From: Desulfopila inferna
Lineage (GTDB): Bacteria > Desulfobacterota > Desulfobulbia > Desulfobulbales > Desulfocapsaceae
DNA length: 64,000 nucleotides
Direction of reading: 5' to 3'
NCBI RefSeq assembly: GCF_016919005.1
Contig: NZ_JAFFQE010000002.1
Location: 248,001-312,000 of the forward strand
Positions 54,880 to 63,320 of this stretch are shown here, piece by piece (the first letter of the stretch is position 1; each line of letters opens with the position of its first letter). The notes under the pieces were generated by a model. The model saw only the letters and a program-made list of their open reading frames with translations. It was not told where the DNA came from and did no database searches. The position numbers and the translations under genes were made by a program.

Positions 54880-55650
54880 CTAACCATACTTAATTGCCGC
54901 CAACATCGGATTTTTGTGTACACGGCTCATTTCTGTAGCTCTAAATTGGCCAACCTGAGCAAGGTATGAGTCATATTCTGTCAGCGCCGAGGGTTGCATC
55001 AGGAACTTACCATCTGGTGTTTCAGTCAAAATCCCCTTTTTTATTAGACTTTCAATCGCCGGGTTCGAAGGATCAAGCTTTATACCAGCAATAGCATAGT
55101 CGATAATAACATCGGCGATGGCGTCTTTTTCAACCATTGACAACTGTTTAAATGCCTGATGGAACTCAACTGTCCCACTTGGCACCCGCCCAACAAGCGA
55201 CCTTGCCACAAAAACTTCTTGTGGCGTTCCCTCGTGGATTAACTGAGGGCGGTTCCAAAAACCAAACCTATTGAAGTATGTAGGTAATCCCACTAGCACA
55301 CAGCCTTTGCTGCTAATGGATTCCAGCAAGGCTAATCCACTGTTGATCAGCGTCGTGCCTATCCGGCGTCCTTGATATTCCGGTAGCACAGATACCGGAC
55401 CAAGGCCATGCCAGTTCGTTGTTCCATCGGAAATCGTAACGGATGAAAAGGCTATATGCCCAACAATCCGCCCATCAACCTCAGACACCAGCGATATGGT
55501 CAGTGCGTCATCGGCACGGAGATCATTAATGATAAAATGCTCTGTGTTTTGGCTGAAAGAATGATCTTCAAAAGCTGCCTGTGTAACCTCGTCGATCGCC
55601 TTAATGTCTGATGGTTTTTCGCTTCTGATAATCCAGTTACTATCTTTCAT
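54880..55650 (-). CDS. GNAT N-acetyltransferase with extra C-terminal region
   Basis: The 256-residue form from ATG 55650 begins with the GNAT start WIIRSEKPSDIKAIDEV. It contains the acetyl-CoA-binding loop VLPEYQGRRIGTTLINSGL near residue 95 and VLVGLPTYFNRFGFWNRP, as in YhbS-like enzymes. A helical segment of about 80 residues follows the domain (MVEKDAIADVIIDYAI onwards), which ordinary members lack. The frame reaches upstream to 55731 without a clear ribosome-binding site, so the start is uncertain. The acceptor is unknown. No gene is seen in 55732-55967. Confidence 0.8.
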   Translation of the reverse strand: MKDSNWIIRSEKPSDIKAIDEVTQAAFEDHSFSQNTEHFIINDLRADDALTISLVSEVDGRIVGHIAFSSVTISDGTTNWHGLGPVSVLPEYQGRRIGTTLINSGLALLESISSKGCVLVGLPTYFNRFGFWNRPQLIHEGTPQEVFVARSLVGRVPSGTVEFHQAFKQLSMVEKDAIADVIIDYAIAGIKLDPSNPAIESLIKKGILTETPDGKFLMQPSALTEYDSYLAQVGQFRATEMSRVHKNPMLAAIKYG

Positions 55651-55967
55651 AAAAAATACTAACATGTTTTCAATCACTTGCGGGTTTTCAATCATTTTCG
55701 CCATCCCGGAGCTGCAGAGGCTTGCAAACAAAGGAGTAAACTCAAATCAAGTGCCAATGAGAATTGGTTTTAGCAGTTCACGGTACAAATGTTCTTCAAA
55801 ACAGAAATTCACCATTGAAGAACGCATTAAGCCGAGAAAAAACTGGGATCCTGTGAGTGTGCTAAAAATCCATCGGAAAAATGATGTTTAGCTGCGTTTC
55901 TCATGAGAGTCGCCGATCTATCCCCAATCCAGACCGGCTGCATTTCGCGCACTTATTGCACTTCAAT

Positions 55968-56002
55968 AAAAAAAGGACCTAGAGCAAAACTCTAGATCCT
56001 TA
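55968..56002 (-). terminator. Terminator of the tRNA-Pro transcript
   Basis: On the minus strand AAGGATCTAGAG pairs with CTCTAGGTCCTT around four or five bases and is followed by a T-run. It lies 23 bases after the tRNA 3' end. Confidence 0.85.
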
Positions 56003-56024
56003 TATGTTTTTTTGTGCTATTTCG

Positions 56025-56102
56025 TGGTCGGGGCGGTAGGATTCGAACCTACGACCTCCTGCTCCCAAGGCAGGCGCGCTAACCAGGCTGCGCTACGCCC
56101 CG
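56025..56102 (-). tRNA. trnP: tRNA-Pro (anticodon UGG)
   Basis: On the minus strand the sequence starts CGGGGCGTAGCGCAGCC and folds as a cloverleaf. The anticodon stem is CCTGC/GCAGG with loop CTTGGGA, so the anticodon is TGG. The T-loop is GGTTCGAATCC, and the 3' end is CGCCCCG-ACCA with the CCA encoded. No mobile element adjoins it. Confidence 0.97.
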
Positions 56103-56351
56103 ATTTATGTGAAGGTGTTAATCTGAACCAAGGATATGTACACCATCAAATTTCATTATGCAAGGGATTTATAGATATTGTCCATTACTTTTCTCAGGGG
56201 TGCTGATTTCCTGGACAATATGCTGAAACCGGACTTTACCCCCGACATGGATTACCTGACTAACATATGGCTCCAAGACATATCAATTTCCCTACACACT
56301 TCTATCCTTTTTTCGGTTGACATCGCTGCGGAATTTCTCTATTCATTAAGA

Positions 56352-56522
56352 AGTTTTTCAGGTGCTCCATTGTGAGTTTAAGAGGGAATCCGGTGAAAAT
56401 CCGGAACGGGCCCGCCGCTGTAACCGGGGATGAACGCTGCAACGAAGTCACTGTCTGCCTGGCAGATGGGAAGGCGCAGCAAGTAAAATGAACCGGGAGT
56501 CAGAAGACCTGTCTGAAGAAAT
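56352..56522 (+). promoter_or_regulatory. Cobalamin riboswitch 1 (upstream of DUF4019-cbiK)
   Basis: The conserved core GGGAATCCGGTGAAAATCCGG, ACGGGCCCGCCGCTGTAA and GGGAGTCAGAAGACCTGTC are all present. It is followed by a TTCGTGG segment and a terminator hairpin at 56577, giving transcription control. Cobalamin should switch off the genes behind it. The stretch 56103-56351 has no gene. Confidence 0.93.
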
Positions 56523-56576
56523 GTTTGATATCTTCGTGGCTGAAAGGTATCGATTATTCGTGGAAAAATCAGGGTA

Positions 56577-56628
56577 TCCCCGAATCAATGAATACATTGT
56601 ATTGTAATTGGTTCGGGGATTTTTTTTA
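56577..56628 (+). terminator. Expression-platform terminator of riboswitch 1
   Basis: TCCCCGAA at 56577-56584 pairs with TTCGGGGA at 56612-56619, followed by eight or more T. It stands 20 bases before the DUF4019 gene and should form when cobalamin is bound. Confidence 0.85.
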
Positions 56629-56648
56629 TTTTCTACAAAGGATCACTT

Positions 56649-57068
56649 ATGAAAAGATACCTTCTCCTCATTTTTGCGGGCCTGCTCCTTTTTCAAAGCG
56701 GTTTTCCAATTTCGATTAAAGCATCTGAAAAGGAGGCGGTTGAGTCTGCCCTGTACTGGCTGAATCTTGTCGATCAGGGACAATATGAGGAAAGCTGGGA
56801 AGCGGCAAGCTCGCTTTTCAGGAGGAATGTTACCCGGGAGCAGTGGAGGGTGGCGGTTCAGGGAGCCAGGGAATCGCTGGGTGATATGCTGACACGTGAA
56901 TTGGCATCGACAGAGGCCCACGATACATTGCCCGGTGCCCCCGACGGCCGCTACCTGATCATCTTTTTCAACTCCTCTTTTGTAGAGAAAAAAGAGGGTC
57001 GTGAAACACTAACCCTGATGGTGGAAAATGATGAGACCTGGAGAGTGTCGGGGTACTTTATCAGGTAG
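56649..57068 (+). CDS. Exported DUF4019-like protein
   Basis: The 139-residue protein has a signal peptide (ends near IKASEK) and a compact domain. The domain blocks are ALYWLNLVDQGQYEESWEAAS and FRRNVTREQWRVAVQGAR, then YLIIFFNSSF, EKKEGRETLTLMVENDETWRVSGYFIR. This is the DUF4019 pattern, found in exported proteins of unknown function. It is the first gene after riboswitch 1 and is followed by cbiK. A role in cobalt or tetrapyrrole handling in the periplasm is possible from context only. Confidence 0.82.
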   Translation: MKRYLLLIFAGLLLFQSGFPISIKASEKEAVESALYWLNLVDQGQYEESWEAASSLFRRNVTREQWRVAVQGARESLGDMLTRELASTEAHDTLPGAPDGRYLIIFFNSSFVEKKEGRETLTLMVENDETWRVSGYFIR

Positions 57069-57135
57069 TGTCTGTACAACTATACCAGGCACGGGAATGA
57101 CATTTCATCACCATCACCACCAGGAGAAAATTATT

Positions 57136-58125
57136 ATGCCCAGAAGAATTCAGATTGTTGTCATTTCCGCCGTTCTGTCGCTTATGCTGTTTATCCCGGC
57201 GTTGCCGAGCCAGGCCCGGGATGCGGAAAAGCAGGACAAGACAGCTATCGTGGTGGCCAGCTTCGGTACCACGGTTCCACGAGCAGTCGAAGCCATCAAC
57301 AACATTGTAGATCGGGTCGAGAAGGCCTACCCGCAAACAGAGGTAAGGATTACCTTTACCTCCAACATAATCCGCTCAATCTGGCGCAAACGCCAGATTG
57401 AGGCGCAGCAGTGGCTGGATCAGGGCATCCCGGAAGACATCCTCTATGTAAAGAATATTATCTCCACCATCGGCGATCTGCGCGAGGAGGGGTATCGCAA
57501 CATCATTGTGCAGCCTACCCACATGTTTTACATGGAACAGTCTCATGACCTGAACAGTTATGTCCGCGCCCTGGGCTCTATCGAGACCATGAAGGAGCGC
57601 TGGCGACCCTTTGACTCTGTGGTAATGGGCCGACCTGCCCTGGGAATGCCGGGAGCCCGCTACAATTATCACGAAGATGTGGCCGCCGCTGTCCAGACAT
57701 TGGCCGCCGATGCCCAACTGGCAGCAAGCGAAGATGCAATCCTCGTCTATATGGGCCATGGCAATCAGCACTGGTCGACGGGAATCTACGCCGACACGCA
57801 GAGGGAGATGCGCCGCGCATACCCGGATGTGGAGACTTTCATCGGTGTTGTCGAAGGACATCCGTCCCTGCAGGATGTCCTCGATCAGCTCGACGCCACC
57901 ACCAGGAAGAAAATCATCATCAAACCGTTCATGATCGTGGCGGGAGATCACGCCGTCAACGATATGGCCGGAGAAGATGGGGAGTCCTGGAAATCTGTAC
58001 TGGAAAAGAGCGGCTACGAGGTGCAGCCTGTCTTGCAGGGCCTTGGATCTAATGATGCTTTTGCCGATATTTTCGTCGATCACATCAGGGATACAGCCAG
58101 AGACCATAATCTGGTTGTCCAGTAG
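57136..58125 (+). CDS. cbiK: Periplasmic sirohydrochlorin cobaltochelatase CbiK
   Basis: CbiK inserts cobalt into sirohydrochlorin at the start of anaerobic B12 synthesis. The 329-residue protein has the chelatase start TAIVVASFGTTVPRAVEAI, metal-site histidines in YMGHGNQHWS (His208) and VAGDHAVND (His272), and VEGHPSL. It has a signal peptide (ends near SQARD), like the periplasmic CbiK of Desulfovibrio. The enzyme would then act on the wrong side for a cytoplasmic pathway, which is a known puzzle of this form. I chose the ATG at 57136, with AGGAGA upstream. Riboswitch 1 controls it. Confidence 0.93.
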   Translation: MPRRIQIVVISAVLSLMLFIPALPSQARDAEKQDKTAIVVASFGTTVPRAVEAINNIVDRVEKAYPQTEVRITFTSNIIRSIWRKRQIEAQQWLDQGIPEDILYVKNIISTIGDLREEGYRNIIVQPTHMFYMEQSHDLNSYVRALGSIETMKERWRPFDSVVMGRPALGMPGARYNYHEDVAAAVQTLAADAQLAASEDAILVYMGHGNQHWSTGIYADTQREMRRAYPDVETFIGVVEGHPSLQDVLDQLDATTRKKIIIKPFMIVAGDHAVNDMAGEDGESWKSVLEKSGYEVQPVLQGLGSNDAFADIFVDHIRDTARDHNLVVQ

Positions 58126-58160
58126 GTTTTTTAACTGAATAGACAGCCGGCACTGAAGAC

Positions 58161-58214
58161 GATGAGGCCGCTTGACGATGGCGGCGCTTTCTGGTAACAC
58201 GTTCAGTAACTATA
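58161..58214 (+). repeat. Upstream block of riboswitch 2, duplicated at 59741-59794
   Basis: Both copies begin GATGAGGC, continue GCTTGACG, and contain TTTCTGGTAACA and TAAC at the same spacing. Each contains an 11-codon frame starting ATGAGG and ending TTCTGGTAA. The two blocks lie at similar distances before a B12 aptamer, so a segment including the riboswitch was duplicated. Confidence 0.6.
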
Positions 58215-58273
58215 AATTGATAGGTTGTGCCGGCTGGTTCTGTTTTAGCCTGTCTGGAACCAGCTTTAACAGC

Positions 58274-58311
58274 TCATCCTGTGCGAATCGGGAACGGCCC
58301 CGCCGCTGTAA
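58274..58311 (+). promoter_or_regulatory. Degenerate cobalamin riboswitch 2
   Basis: CCTGTGCGAATCGGGAACGG and CCCCGCCGCTGTAA match the central B12 aptamer core. The preceding GGGAA and the following GTCAGAAGACCTG block are missing, and there is no terminator before the MFS start. It is likely a decayed copy of riboswitch 3 and may no longer respond to cobalamin. Confidence 0.6.
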
Positions 58312-58347
58312 AAACCCAAAAGCAGATTCAAACTATAGGGCATTTAT

Positions 58348-59544
58348 GTGAGCAAACGGGCATACGCCATCATCGCAGCATGTTTTTTCACCGTCTCTAT
58401 TGCCTATTCCATTCGATACGGCTATGGCATGCTTTTGCCGGAAATGCTGCCGGCCCTGGGAATTTCCAAGACCCAGGCCGGCACGATTTTCGCCGTCTAT
58501 TTCATTGTCTATACCATTTTCACACCAATTATGGGCACTCTGTCGGATCTGTTCAACTTCCGTCTTTTGCTCACGGTCTTTCCGGCCGTTCTGGGCCTGG
58601 GCGCCCTGATGATGGCCCAGGTCACAGGATTTGCTCAGGCATGTCTGTTTTTTTCAATTGCCGGTCTGGGCCATGCCGCCTGCTGGGCGCCGGTAGCTTC
58701 CCTGGTGCAGAAATGGGTGCCGGACAACAAGCGGGGAACAGCGTTGTCTGTTGTTTCGATCGGAATCGGCCTGGGTATTCCGTTGTGGAGCGGGCTGCTG
58801 CCGGTTCTGGTTTCTGGGTTCGGCTGGCGGACGGGCTGGATAAGCATGGGGGTTTTCGGTATGGCGGTAGCCGTGCTTAACCTGATTCTGGTGCGCAATC
58901 CGGAAGCAGTGGAAGAGCGCCTGGTTTCCGCGCACGAACGCATCATCTATGTGGGGATCATGTACAAAACCCTGCTCCGCAGCAGAGGATTCTGGATGGT
59001 CGGCATGTCGTACCTCCTGATCGGCTTCAATGTGCTTGTTCCTTTTACCTTTCTGCCGGTGTATGCCACCGAATCCCTGCATTTGGATTATGCCGTCTCC
59101 ACCCGCTTTGTCGGAATCATCGCCCTCATGGGCGTCATCGGCCAATTGACCCTGGGGCCGCTTTCCGACCGAATAGGCAGAGGCAAGGTCATGATACTGT
59201 GCAGCAGTATCATGGGAACGGCCTGCCTGGGAATGGCGCTGGCGGGAACTGCAGGGACGCTTTACGCAGCAGCCGGCCTTTACGGGCTGGCCTATGGCGC
59301 AGTCTGGCCTATGTATGCGGCCGCGGCATCGGATTCCTTTCCCCGGAACCAGACGGGGAGCGTCGTCGGTCTGTGGACCGTCTTTTTAGGCCTCGGTTCC
59401 ATCATATCTCCTGTAATTTGCGGGTGGACCATCGATATAACCGGCGTTTACACCTGGGCTTTTCTGCTGGGACTGCTTGCCGGATTCTTTTCCATCGGTT
59501 TCCTGATCGCCTATAGCAAAATCAGAGAATCGACCTCAGCATGA
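58348..59544 (+). CDS. MFS transporter in the cobalamin regulon
   Basis: The 398-residue protein has twelve helices. The MFS loop 2-3 motif is GTLSDLFNFR near residue 65, and GPLSDRIGRGKVMI lies in the second half. It starts with GTG at 58348, as the nearest ATG is followed at once by a stop. It sits between cbiK and the gate-domain permease, behind a remnant B12 aptamer. Its substrate may be a cobalamin precursor, cobalt chelate or an unrelated compound. Confidence 0.85.
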   Translation: MSKRAYAIIAACFFTVSIAYSIRYGYGMLLPEMLPALGISKTQAGTIFAVYFIVYTIFTPIMGTLSDLFNFRLLLTVFPAVLGLGALMMAQVTGFAQACLFFSIAGLGHAACWAPVASLVQKWVPDNKRGTALSVVSIGIGLGIPLWSGLLPVLVSGFGWRTGWISMGVFGMAVAVLNLILVRNPEAVEERLVSAHERIIYVGIMYKTLLRSRGFWMVGMSYLLIGFNVLVPFTFLPVYATESLHLDYAVSTRFVGIIALMGVIGQLTLGPLSDRIGRGKVMILCSSIMGTACLGMALAGTAGTLYAAAGLYGLAYGAVWPMYAAAASDSFPRNQTGSVVGLWTVFLGLGSIISPVICGWTIDITGVYTWAFLLGLLAGFFSIGFLIAYSKIRESTSA

Positions 59545-59740
59545 CCTGATGCCCTCTCTTCATGAGCGGCCGGGAAAATTCTCCCGATCTTCCGGGACAA
59601 TTAAAAGCCTTTTTTGTTCAGCCGGAATTTCCCGATGTGCAGGAGCTGTTTCAGCAACTATATCAGTGATGTCGCCGGAACCGCCAGCTCCATTGCCCCA
59701 GGTGAGTTCAGGCGGAAAAGATATTGCGCACAAAGCAGGA

Positions 59741-59794
59741 GATGAGGCTGCTTGACGGTTGTGGAGTTTTCTGGTAACAAGTTTAATAACGATA
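59741..59794 (+). repeat. Upstream block of riboswitch 3, duplicated at 58161-58214
   Basis: This is the second copy of the block described at 58161. Here it precedes the intact aptamer. No gene is seen in 59545-60053 apart from the riboswitch. Confidence 0.6.
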
Positions 59795-59799
59795 GATAT

Positions 59800-59965
59800 C
59801 AGATGCGCAAGCTTAATAGGGAATCCTGTGCAAATCAGGAACGGACCCGCCGCTGTAATCGGAGACGAATCTCGCAAACAATGTCACTGCACCAGGTGTG
59901 GGAAGACGCGAGAGGAGGAAGAACCGAGAGTCAGAAGACCTGTCTGGTACAACAAGTCCGCATTC
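59800..59965 (+). promoter_or_regulatory. Cobalamin riboswitch 3 (upstream of the cbi operon)
   Basis: TAGGGAATCCTGTGCAAATC, ACGGACCCGCCGCTGTAA and GAGAGTCAGAAGACCTGTC give a complete B12 aptamer. Its start GATGCG can pair with CGCATTC at the end. The downstream TTCGTGGATAAATCAGGG segment resembles that of riboswitch 1. Confidence 0.94.
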
Positions 59966-60012
59966 ACCCTGGAACGGTGAGGGACTAACCATTTCGTGGA
60001 TAAATCAGGGTA

Positions 60013-60049
60013 ATCCCGGAACGTGTCAAAGCGCTCCGGGATTTTTTTT
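60013..60049 (+). terminator. Expression-platform terminator of riboswitch 3
   Basis: ATCCCGGA at 60013-60020 pairs with TCCGGGAT at 60035-60042, followed directly by a T-run that ends a few bases before the permease start codon. The next gene has no other clear ribosome-binding site, so initiation may also be affected. Confidence 0.85.
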
Positions 60050-60053
60050 ATTT

Positions 60054-61019
60054 ATGGACACTCTACTGCCCGCTGAAATATGGTCGCAGCTTCTCTGGCC
60101 GCTGACGCGCATCCTCATCTTCGTTGCGCTCGGCCTGGTGGCAGCCAGCCTGATCGAATCGCTCAAATGGACAAACCATCTGGCCGCGCTGGCCCGTCCT
60201 CTGATCCGCCTGGGCCACCTTTCGGCAATTACCGGAGCAAGTTTTACCATGGCCTTTGTCTCCGGAGTGTCGGCCAATACCATGCTGGCGGAAGCGCTGG
60301 ACAAGGGCAAGCTGGAGAAAAAGGAAATGATTCTCGCCAATCTTTTCAACTCGCTGCCCCGCTATTTTCTCCACCTGCCCACTGTTTTCTTTCTTACCGT
60401 CCCGCTCATCAAAGGAGCTGCCGTAATTTATGTCGGCATCACCTTTCTGGCTGCGCTCCTGCAGACCCTGACGGTGGTGGCGATAAGCAGGCTGCTGCTG
60501 AAAAAACCCAAAACTCCGGCCGCCCCCCCGCAAAAGGCTGCGAAAAAGCCGACCGTGCGCGAGGCGCTAAAGAAGAGTATGAAGAGACTGAAAAAGCGAA
60601 TGAAGAGGATCGCGCTGTTTCTGGTGCCGGCGTATGTCCTTTTCTATATCCTCGGCCGCTTCAATGTTTTTGACCGGCTTGAAGAAATTTTTGCCGCCGC
60701 CTGGTTTCTCAGCTGGCTCCCTCCGCAGAGCCTGGGCATCGTTATTCTTCATGTAACCGCAGAATTCTCAGCCGGACTGGCCGCGGCAAGCGCTCTGCTG
60801 GCCAACAACAGTCTGGATATTCGGGAGGTGGTGCTGGCCCTGCTGGCCGGCAATATCCTGGCCGCACCCATCCGGGCGATTCGGCATCAGCTCCCCTATT
60901 ATGTGGGGATCTTTCCTCCTCGGCTGGCCATGGAACTGGTGGCGGTGAGCCAGCTGGTCAGAGCGGCATGCGTGATTATTATCGGCTTCTGTTATTATCA
61001 AATCACTCTTGGGTTATGA
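60054..61019 (+). CDS. Nucleoside-recognition (gate) domain membrane protein
   Basis: The 321-residue protein has about eight helices. Gate-domain features are ITGASFTMAFVSGVSANTMLAEAL near residue 60 and a matching second half, GIVILHVTAEFSAGLAAASALLANN. A basic cytoplasmic linker (KKPTVREALKKSMKRLKKRMKR) joins them. Such proteins occur in several B12 operons, with a suggested transport role. I chose the ATG at 60054. The longer frame runs back through the riboswitch. Its stop overlaps the next start (ATGA). Confidence 0.8.
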   Translation: MDTLLPAEIWSQLLWPLTRILIFVALGLVAASLIESLKWTNHLAALARPLIRLGHLSAITGASFTMAFVSGVSANTMLAEALDKGKLEKKEMILANLFNSLPRYFLHLPTVFFLTVPLIKGAAVIYVGITFLAALLQTLTVVAISRLLLKKPKTPAAPPQKAAKKPTVREALKKSMKRLKKRMKRIALFLVPAYVLFYILGRFNVFDRLEEIFAAAWFLSWLPPQSLGIVILHVTAEFSAGLAAASALLANNSLDIREVVLALLAGNILAAPIRAIRHQLPYYVGIFPPRLAMELVAVSQLVRAACVIIIGFCYYQITLGL

Positions 61020-61993
61020 AAAAATATATGAATCCGGCAATCTCAGTCCATTTGCTGCGCACTCTCTCTATTCTCCGGTGGGAATCAAGGAAAACCGCTC
61101 TTCTTGCCATCCTCTGCTCTCTGGTGTTCTGCACCGCTCCGGCGGCAGCCTCCACTCGGAACGATACCGGCAAAACCTATAAGCGCATCATATCGCTGTA
61201 CTCCGCTCATACCGAAAATCTGGTCAGCATGGGCGCCGCAGACCAACTTATCGGCATCTCCCCCTCGGATAATTTTCCTGCCAATATCTTGGACAAGCCG
61301 CGTTTTTCCTATCGCGAGGACCCGGAGAGGTTTATTGCCGCCGGTCCGGATCTCATCCTGGTGCGGCCCATGATAGAACGCTCCTATCCCCAGCTGATGG
61401 CCAAACTGCGTGAGGCCGGTATTGCCGTGGTTTCACTGCAGCCCACCACGGTCGATGAAATTTTTCATTACTGGCGGGAGTTGGGCAGACTGAGCGGCAG
61501 GCAGAAAAACGCGGAGGATATGATAGAGCATTTCAGGGCCGGGATAGACGCCATCGGCGCTTATGTCTCCCGCATTCCTCAGGACGAGCGACCATGGGTC
61601 TATTTTGAATCGATGCATCGCAAGATGAAAACCTTCGCCCCCTCCTCCATCGCCCTCTTCGCCCTGGAGCAGGCCGGAGGACGAAATGTGGCAACAGATG
61701 CCGGGCAGATCCGCAATACCAACATTGCCGCATATTCCAAGGAGCGGATCCTCTCTCATGCCGCCAAGATCGATGTCTTTATCGCCCAGAAAGGGAGGAT
61801 GAATCCGGTGGATATCGATACCATCCGCAACGAAACCGGCTTTCGGGCCATCAAGGCGGTAAGGGAAAACCGGATCGTGCTGATCGATGAGCATCTCGTC
61901 TCCAGACCGACCCTGCGTCTGCTTGAGGGAATTATGCAGCTCTACGGCCATCTTTATCCCCTGGAAGTGGCGCTTTCCGGAGACAAACCATGA
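61016..61993 (+). CDS. BtuF-like periplasmic binding protein
   Basis: The 325-residue protein has a signal peptide ending near AAAST. The iron-chelate/vitamin B12 binding fold shows as YKRIISLYSAHTENLVSMGAADQLIGIS, GPDLILVRPM and VVSLQPTTVDEIFHYWREL. It should bind cobalamin, a corrinoid or another metal chelate for an ABC importer. No BtuC or BtuD is in view, but the operon runs beyond the window. ATG 61016 overlaps the upstream stop. Confidence 0.85.
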   Translation: MKKYMNPAISVHLLRTLSILRWESRKTALLAILCSLVFCTAPAAASTRNDTGKTYKRIISLYSAHTENLVSMGAADQLIGISPSDNFPANILDKPRFSYREDPERFIAAGPDLILVRPMIERSYPQLMAKLREAGIAVVSLQPTTVDEIFHYWRELGRLSGRQKNAEDMIEHFRAGIDAIGAYVSRIPQDERPWVYFESMHRKMKTFAPSSIALFALEQAGGRNVATDAGQIRNTNIAAYSKERILSHAAKIDVFIAQKGRMNPVDIDTIRNETGFRAIKAVRENRIVLIDEHLVSRPTLRLLEGIMQLYGHLYPLEVALSGDKP

Positions 61994-63318
61994 GCAGCCG
62001 GGCTTTTGTTATCGCCGGAACGCAGAGCGGCTCGGGTAAAACAACCATCACCCTGGGACTGATGGCCGCCCTGGACAGACTCGGCCATTCGGTGATGCCG
62101 TACAAATGCGGACCGGATTTTATCGATCCCAGCCTGCATAAGCTGGTCACTGGCAAGATCTCCCGCAATCTTGATCTGTGGATGGCCGGTGAACAATTCT
62201 GCCGCGACTGTTTCGCCCGCCATATGACGAAAGTCGATATCGGCGTGGTGGAAGGTGTCATGGGCATGTTCGACGGCGGCCCGGCCTCCAGCGCGGCGCT
62301 GGCGAAAGCACTCGATATTCCGGTGATTCTGGTTCTTGATGTACGCTCCACCGCGGAGAGCGCTGCGGCCGTTTTGAAGGGCTTTGAAACACTCGACCCT
62401 GCTGTCGAAGTGAAGGGCGTCATCCTGAACATGGTTGGCAGCAGCCGGCATCTCCATCTGGTCAGAGGTGCCATAGAACAGCATTGCCGGGCCGAGATTC
62501 TCGGGTATCTGCCGCGTACTTTGGACTTCACCATTCCCAGCAGACATCTGGGCCTGCATATGGGTGAGGAAATGCCGGTGACCGGGGAGAAGATAGAGAA
62601 ACTTGCCGAAACGGTCATCGAACATATCGATATGGACCGGTTGCTGGAAATCGCCGCGATGCCAGGGCCGCCGGCTCCCGCGAAGCGGCAGAAATCAGCT
62701 GAGAGTATCATGCGCCTCGGGGTTGCCCGGGATAAGGCCTTCTGCTTTTACTATGAAGACAACCTTGATATTTTTCGTCGGGCCGGGGCCGAGATCTGCT
62801 ACTTCAGTCCACTGCAGGATGAGCATCTGCCCCAGGGACTTGATGGTATCTACCTGGGCGGCGGCTATCCCGAGCTTTATGGCGCAGAGCTCAGCGGCAA
62901 CCATTCCATGCTCAGGGAAATTCGGCAATGGGCCGAGGCCGGCAGGCCGCTTTACGCCGAATGCGGCGGCTTTATGTATCTCTCCGAAGGCATCACCGAC
63001 CCGGAGGGGTGCTTTCATCCAATGGCCGCCGTCTTCCCCGCCACGACCGTGATGCAGACCCGGCGGGCAAGCCTCGGCTACCGCGAGATCAGCACTACGG
63101 CGGCAACCTTCTTCGGCCCTGCCGGAACGGTGCTGCGCGGTCATGAATTTCACTACTCCCGCATCGAACCAAACGATTCCATCGAACGTGTCTACCGGGT
63201 CGATAACGCCACCGAGGAAGGATACCGCCGCAATAATGTGATCGGCGGCTATATGCATCTCCATTTCGGTTCCAACGAACAGGCTGTCCACAACTTTATT
63301 CAATTCTGCAAGGATTAA
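61990..63318 (+). CDS. cbiA: Cobyrinate a,c-diamide synthase CbiA
   Basis: CbiA amidates the a and c side chains of cobyrinate, using glutamine and ATP. The 442-residue protein has the P-loop GTQSGSGKTTITLGLM at the start, the dethiobiotin-synthetase-like core with GPDFIDPSLH, and a glutamine amidotransferase domain with YAECGGFMYLSEGI carrying the nucleophilic cysteine. The histidine is in MHLHFG near the end. Its ATG overlaps the binding-protein stop by four bases. Confidence 0.95.
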   Translation: MSSRAFVIAGTQSGSGKTTITLGLMAALDRLGHSVMPYKCGPDFIDPSLHKLVTGKISRNLDLWMAGEQFCRDCFARHMTKVDIGVVEGVMGMFDGGPASSAALAKALDIPVILVLDVRSTAESAAAVLKGFETLDPAVEVKGVILNMVGSSRHLHLVRGAIEQHCRAEILGYLPRTLDFTIPSRHLGLHMGEEMPVTGEKIEKLAETVIEHIDMDRLLEIAAMPGPPAPAKRQKSAESIMRLGVARDKAFCFYYEDNLDIFRRAGAEICYFSPLQDEHLPQGLDGIYLGGGYPELYGAELSGNHSMLREIRQWAEAGRPLYAECGGFMYLSEGITDPEGCFHPMAAVFPATTVMQTRRASLGYREISTTAATFFGPAGTVLRGHEFHYSRIEPNDSIERVYRVDNATEEGYRRNNVIGGYMHLHFGSNEQAVHNFIQFCKD

Positions 63319-63320
63319 TT

